From Cryptomeria japonica (lineage: Eukaryota; Streptophyta; Pinopsida; Cupressales; Cupressaceae), in the NCBI RefSeq assembly GCF_030272615.1, contig NC_081413.1, forward strand, positions 333,040,302 through 333,104,301: a stretch of 64,000 bases of DNA, written 5' to 3'. The translations under genes and the position numbers were made by a program. Positions 58,601 to 64,000 of the stretch are shown in pieces (position 1 is the stretch's first letter; the number at the start of each line of letters is the position of its first letter). The notes under the pieces are model-generated. The model had not been told where the DNA came from, searched no databases, and was given only the letters and a program-made list of their open reading frames with translations.

Positions 58601-58667
58601 TAGTAGGTTGTGTCAAATTTCACAAAAAACTTTATAGTGGGAAGAGGACCACCCTTCTTGAAGCACC

Positions 58668-59450
58668 ATGAAAATATTAACTTTCAATGTCAAGGGTTGC
58701 AACACCCCTGACAAGAGATGGTTGATCAAGAGATGTCTTGATCAATCAAAAGTAGATGCATTATTTTTAAAAGAGACCAAACTAGGTAGGGATGGTTCAA
58801 ATATTTTGTCCAAAATGTTGGGGAGATGGAACTATCATTTTTTGGAGGTAGATGGAGCCATAGGAGGCATTGGTATATTGTGGAACCCAAACATGGTTCA
58901 CTTGTTAAGTGAAAACCACTTAAACAATTGGTAAATCATTAAAATTTTCTCTCTTGATCAATTTGTATGGTCTAGCTAAGCTTAGAGACAAGAAAATAAT
59001 TTGGAATCAAGTTTCAAAATTCTTGAGGTAGTATGAGCAATATGTGGCTATAGTTGGGGGGAGGGTTTTAATGCTACTTTATAGATTGTGGATAAAAGGG
59101 TAAGGTTAGGTGGTATTGGGGTGGTGCAGAAAGATTTCCAAAATTTTATGTTGAAAAATGGTCTCTTGTAAATTACTTCCAATAATGGGTCTTTCACTTG
59201 GAACAATAGGAAACTTGGTAGGGCTCATATTGCTAAGAAAATAGATAGATTTTTTGTTGTTGGCTCATGGGAAAAGAAGTTGTTAGTATTTGAATCCAAC
59301 ATTATCCCCTTTCTAGGGTTGGATCACTGTCTGATTGCTCTCATGGTTCAAAACGATTTTGTCCCAATTTTTTTCCCCTTTAAATTTGAAAAGATGTGGA
59401 CTAGGAGATTCAAATATTAGATCATCAATTGATTAGTGCTGAAAAGAGGC
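58668..59450 (+). pseudogene. LINE endonuclease
   Basis: Begins MKILTFNVKGCNTPDKRWLI, with LFLKETKLG (catalytic glutamate, usually QETK) and GAIGGIGILWNP. After a stop at about 58934 it continues through GEGFNATL (where GDFN is expected; the D is glutamate) near 59055 and NNGSFTWNN (about 59180) to FLGLDHCLI (about 59320), the last motif with SDH replaced by LDH. Several active-site residues are changed. Confidence 0.82.
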
Positions 59451-59699
59451 CCCCTAGATGGATGGAAATTATGCACATGGAATTGGTAAGAAGCTATAGT
59501 TTGTCAAACAAATGTTGAATGAGTGGAATAGGATTAGCTTCAAGAATATATTTGTAGAAAAATAGAGAGTGGAAGCCCAGTCAGAGACCCTCCATAGAAA
59601 AATCATTAAGATGGGCATGTTAGCTAAAGAATATGAAGTTGATAAATCCCTTCATAATAAGTATGCAAAAATATTAGCCAAGGAGTAATATTTGTGGAG

Positions 59700-62350
59700 G
59701 CAAAAGTCATGATAAAGTTGGCTAAAAGAAGGTGACACAAATACAAAATATTTTCACAATTTTATTAAAGCCAAGAGAACAAAGAACCAAATCACCACAA
59801 TCAAAAACAAGGGAGAACCCTCTCCAAGATAGAGGATATTAATACAAAGGAAGTTAGTTTCTATAAGGAGATTTTGTTAGATGATCAAGATAGGGATTGT
59901 AATCTTGATTCAAAATTGCTTGTAGTAATCCCATTGCTTATAAATGATCAACAAAATAAGGTCTTAGTTCAACCGGTTACCATGGAAGAGGTCAAAAATG
60001 TTGTATTATCAATGGAAGGAGACAATTCTTTTGGGCTGAATGGCTTTCTTTTTCTCTTCTATTAATTTTTCTGGAGCACTATCTCTAGATATTTATGGAT
60101 GGTGGTTGAATAATCTAGAAAGGAAGCCTATTTTTTCTCAAAACCTAAATAATACTTTCATTTCTTTAATTCCAAAGAATGAGCAAGTAGTTTCCTTTGA
60201 GGATTTTTGACATATTTCTCTATGCAATACTATTTATAAGGTTGTTTCCAAGGCCATAGTGAATAGATTGAAGGGGTTTCTATGCAATATTATTTTAGAA
60301 GAGAAAAGTGGGTTTGTTCCTAAAAGATCAATTGTAGAAGGTATAATTGTGGCTCATGAAGCAATACATTCTATAATAAGAGATAAACTGGATATCATGC
60401 TAGTAAAGTTGGACATTAGGAAAGCTTATGATAGAGAGGACATGCACTTCTTATTATAGGTCTTGAAAAAATTCAAGTTTGGGGAGGATTGGATTGCATG
60501 GGTAAGAAGTTGCATTATCACTCTAAAATTATCAATTCTTGTTAATGGTAGCCCACAAGGTTTCTTCCAAATGAATAGGAGTTTCAGACAAGGTGACTCA
60601 TTATCCCCTCTTCTTTTTATTATTATGGAAGAAGTTTTGGGTAGATTCATAACTAAACTAAGGTTTGAAGGTAAGTGGCATGGAGTTAAAATCATCCCTA
60701 ATGTGGAACGCATTGTAAGGAAATTAAGTAGAAGAAAATATTCCTACACTAAACTTGAGAGGAGGATAATGCAAAAAACTTTACAGATCATTTCAAAAGT
60801 TACATAAACTTAACAAAAATAGACATAATAACATGCATACCACAACACGGTGATTTACGTGGGGAAAACCCTTTTGGGAGAGAAACCCAACACTTCAAAA
60901 GCAAGTCAATATATTATTCAACAATCAATAATAACATATTACAATATACTTGTTGAAAAAGCTCTTCATCAGAGTACCACTAATCAAAGATTCAGTGGTA
61001 ACTCAATAGCCATAAGACTCTTGCACAAAACATCTATCTCACACACCTCATATATAGGAGATACAATACAAGAAACCGTCAAACAGTATTACAAAACCAT
61101 GGGCTAAAACCACCCAATAAAGTAGAGATAACCTTATCTCCAATCTATATGCCCTATGATGTGTCAAACCACACATCAACACGTGCTCCTCCCTTTTACA
61201 ACTCATTTATGTGTCTGATGCATTTTATATTTCCTATTTCAAGAGTCCAAACTTTCGAAGGCAATAACTTGTGAACCGAGTGTCTGATTGACAACCTATT
61301 TGAAGCACTAGAAAGCTCGCAAAGTGCTCTATCACCTTCTAACCTGCTATGCTAGTTACACCCACTTTTCAAGACATTTGGGAGGGTCTAAAGTCCTCAA
61401 AATTAAATATAAACCTTTCATTGCACCTTCCAAAATGGAAACTTTAATATCTTCAAAACTAGTTGTGATCTTGCGACGAAAAATTTACTGGCATGCTTAT
61501 CTAGCCAATTTGAAGCCTTGGGGAAAATTTTGCACCATTTCATACTCACACGAAAAACTTACTATACATAGTAATCTCATCTAAATGAAATGTTGAGACA
61601 CCACTTTACCAACACGCATCACCCGTCAACAATTTGTGGATGACACTTCTCTTTGGTGAAGCATCCATAAAGGAAGAAAGGTGCATTAAACAAGATTTGG
61701 ACAAGTTTTTCCTTCTCTTTGGACAAAAATTTAATTGGCATAAGTTTGAGATGCATTTTTTCAACACAAACATTAATAAACAAAGAGAAATATAAATAAT
61801 ATTAGAGATTAAGTCAAGGTCCCTACCAAGGAAATTTTGGGAACCCTTTTGTTTTTCAGGTGGCAATAGGTAAAATCTAGGGAGTAGATTGATTGACACT
61901 TGTTTGAACAAACTGGAAGGATGGAAAAGCAAATGGTTGTCTAAAGCTAGTAGGATCCCAATTCTTAAGACATTAGCTATTCCAATCTTCTCTATGATGT
62001 GCGTTAATATAGCAAGGAAAGTAATGAAAACAATTAATCAGAAAGATGAGGAATTTTTTTGGAATGACAAGAATGAGCAAGATAAAATACCTTTAGTGGT
62101 ATGGGATTCATTATGCAAACCTAAAGAAGTAGGGGGGGGGGGTGGTATGAGAAATTGGAGCTTGATTAATGAAACCATGGGTGCTAAGCTTGTACGGTCA
62201 GTGTTCTCAAATCCAAATAAAAATGGACTTGAATTATTAGGAACAAATATCTTGATAACCAACAAAATCAATGTAACCTCATTGTTTAGAACCCCCCAAA
62301 GAGGTCTACCAGATGGAATTTCATTATCTCTTGCAGGCATATCAGCATAG
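59700..62350 (+). pseudogene. LINE reverse transcriptase, interrupted by a solo LTR
   Basis: Pieces: WLKEGDTNTKYFHNFIKAKR (about 59722), VVLSMEGDNSFGLNGFLF (59997-60050), EKSGFVPKRSIVEGI (about 60300), LVKLDIRKAYDRED (about 60400, first catalytic aspartate), NRSFRQGDSLSPLLFIIMEE (about 60573). After the inserted LTR (60714-61615), QQFVDDTSLW (about 61630) gives the catalytic pair, and 61889-62350 has the thumb (LEGWKSKWLSKASRIPILKT, EEFFWND, KIPLVVWD). Stops and frame changes are frequent. Confidence 0.88.
60714..61615 (-). mobile_element. 902-bp copia-like solo LTR
   Basis: Starts TGTAAGGAAATTAAG and ends TTTACCAACA, with a perfect CGCAT target duplication at 60709-60713 and 61616-61620. 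Removal restores the RT sequence just before the FVDD motif. It contains TTTACGTGGGGAAAACCC...GAGAGAAACCC (about 60853), also found in the copia LTR at 8853-10313; by that comparison it is in minus orientation. Confidence 0.92.
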
Positions 62351-62599
62351 ATTATATATTGTGGAAGATTTGGAATGGGGAGAGAATTTTTTTTTGGATA
62401 GACTCCTAGGAAGGATATAGACCCCTTGGAGATAACCAAGATTGAGATTTGATAAAACAAATAGTTGTGGAGAAATGGGGAAGAAGAGTATGCAACTATG
62501 TGGAGAAATACTTGGAGAATGGTGAAGAGAATTGAAAATGTAAAGAGGTTCAAGATCTAAATCTTCCACCTCGTTAGGAGGACTTATTTAAGAGGCTTC

Positions 62600-63050
62600 T
62601 TTCAAACCAAAAATATCTTATTCATTAGGGGAAAGGATGAAATTTTTTGGTGTGGGGAAAAGAATGATAAATATTCAATAAAAGTGGGCTACCAAACCTT
62701 GGAGTAGGACTAGGTACATGAGTCTTGGCCACATAAACTCTTTTGGAATAAATACTTTCTTGCTAAGGTTGGAATGTTGGCTTATAATTAAAGGAAGACT
62801 CTTAACTGGGGATAGATTATGCTAATTGGGTTTACATGGATTGTTTAAATGTTGGGTTTGCAAAGATGTGGAGGAAATATTGGATCATCTATTTTACATT
62901 GCAAATTCACTTCAAAATGTTGGTATTTTTTACTCTAGAAATTAGGCTAGTGAATCCCACTATCATTTAAGTTAAAGGAGCTTTTCCTCAATTGGAAATT
63001 GAAAAGAGAAAAGTATATTTATTCTTTTATTTGATTCATTATTCCCTCAC
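62600..63050 (+). pseudogene. LINE zf-RVT remnant
   Basis: DEIFWCGEKNDKYSIKVGYQ (about 62637) followed by HKLFWNKYFLAKVGMLAYN is the block ahead of the LINE zinc finger; the Cys/His residues (CKDVEE...LDHL, about 62850) follow with stops. No RNase H was identified after it. Confidence 0.7.
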
Positions 63051-63386
63051 TTCTTATTTAGGAGGTATGAAAAGAATCAAATAGAAGAATCTTTCAAGAT
63101 AAAGAGGAGCCTCTTCAAACATTTTTGACAAGATTGGAGATAGAAATTTTTGAAGGACAATTTTGCCACTTTCAATAATAATTTCCAAAAATATCCTCTC
63201 AATTTGGAAGACAAAATAATATAATCTTAGTGGCCTATGATCAAATTTAGGTTGATTAAGGGGCATTGTAAGGTTGATTGTTAGACTTGTGTGAATGTTG
63301 TCATTGATGTCAAACCCTGTGATCCGGTTAGGACCAAATATAGCATGTTGAGAAGTAGTGGGAGATTGGTATTAAGAAATGAGGGA

Positions 63387-64000
63387 TGTATCTCAAGAAT
63401 ACAAATGGACACTGAGAAGGGGGGTGAATCAATGTATTCCAAAAAAATTTAAGCTCAGTGTGCATATTTTAAGAATGTAATGCAAACATAAACACACACA
63501 CACAAGAGCACATCACATAACACCAAATGTATGAGGAAAACCCAAAGTGGGAAAAACCTCAGTGAGAATAGCTGTTGGAGTCTACTGCTCCAATCTAGCC
63601 TCATAGTGAATAACAGTTTACAATGTTTAGGGCACCAACCCAAGGAGCACCAACCCCTGATTTTATGAGCACCTACTCAAAGGAGCACATACCCCTTCTC
63701 TGAGCACCCAATCAAGAGATTTACATTGATTATTCAACTTTACAATGCAATGATAAAGCCTTGTTACAAATGAGTTTTGTAACACTTACAAATTTCTCAT
63801 ATCATAAGAATGACTTTCTCTATCTTTTGAAGTTATTCTTCTATTTCTCCTCCTTCTGTTTGGTTATCTTCTTCTCTATGCTATATCATTATTCTCCAGA
63901 GTGATATGTTCTTGCTTTATTTTCTCTTTTTAGTAACATGACTCTCTTCAATTCTTTTTCATTCAATCTCTCTCTCTCTCCATAGCAACACTCTCTATTA
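63387..64000 (-). repeat. copia-like LTR running off the window
   Basis: Begins TGTATCTCAAGAAT and has GAAGGGGGGTGAATCAATG and TATGAGGAAAACCC...GGGAAAAACCTC, parallel to the copia LTR at 8853. A (CA)n run lies at about 63491. The right end is outside the window, and the left end is proposed only from the TG and the similarity. Confidence 0.5.

Larger units (their letters stand above)
57390..63290 (+). mobile_element. second L1-like LINE, split by a solo LTR
   Basis: Plus-strand order: ORF1 remnant (about 57400-58600), endonuclease (58668-59450), reverse transcriptase (59700-62350, interrupted at 60714-61615) and zf-RVT region (62600-63000). All parts have stops. It belongs to the same broad class as the minus-strand LINE but is clearly diverged from it. 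Confidence 0.87.

Overview
The window looks like repeat-dominated nuclear DNA from a large-genome land plant, most likely a gymnosperm. This is inferred from its AT-rich base composition, layered LTR retrotransposons, two plant-type L1-like LINEs with an ORF1 of the DUF4283 kind, and the lack of any intact host gene, tRNA, rRNA or CRISPR array. I cannot name the species. Almost everything is mobile DNA in several nested generations, and nearly every coding region carries stops or frameshifts.

Layout. 1-7116: the 5' part of a minus-strand Ty3/gypsy element (gag, protease, an extra RNase H placed before the reverse transcriptase, RT-RNase H, integrase, 5' LTR). It is inserted in a minus-strand Ty1/copia element (7117-10313: truncated integrase region, protease, gag, PBS, LTR). 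10314-20100: old AT-rich repeat DNA with a decayed gypsy integrase, LTR-like pieces and a probable plus-strand LTR promoter. 20099-21234: about ten related roughly 34-bp inverted repeats. They lie upstream of a repeated-ORF pseudogene that starts at 21392, is interrupted at 22333 and resumes in the same frame at 44866, running to about 48040.

The interruption is the most interesting object. 22334-44861 is a 22.5-kb terminal-inverted-repeat DNA transposon with imperfect TIRs of about 80-95 bp and a 4-bp target duplication (GAAT). It carries a plus-strand transposase-like pseudogene (26357-29369), a small spliced plus-strand ORF (29894-30255), and a convergent minus-strand gene of about six exons (33516-44097). 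It also holds a 360-bp tandem array and a palindromic minisatellite bounded by GA and CT tracts. Three retroelements have landed in it, each with a perfect 5-bp target duplication: a 374-bp TRIM (25019-25392), a gypsy solo LTR (31546-32576) and an 8.65-kb LTR element without recognisable pol genes (33881-42527). Without these the transposon would be about 12.5 kb.

48040-64000: a degenerate tandem repeat, a minus-strand LINE (about 48970-56800) with an unusual extra ORF after its RNase H, a head-to-head plus-strand LINE (about 57390-63290) split by a 902-bp solo LTR (60714-61615), and a copia-like LTR running off the end. All calls were made by reading; no database search or alignment program was used.
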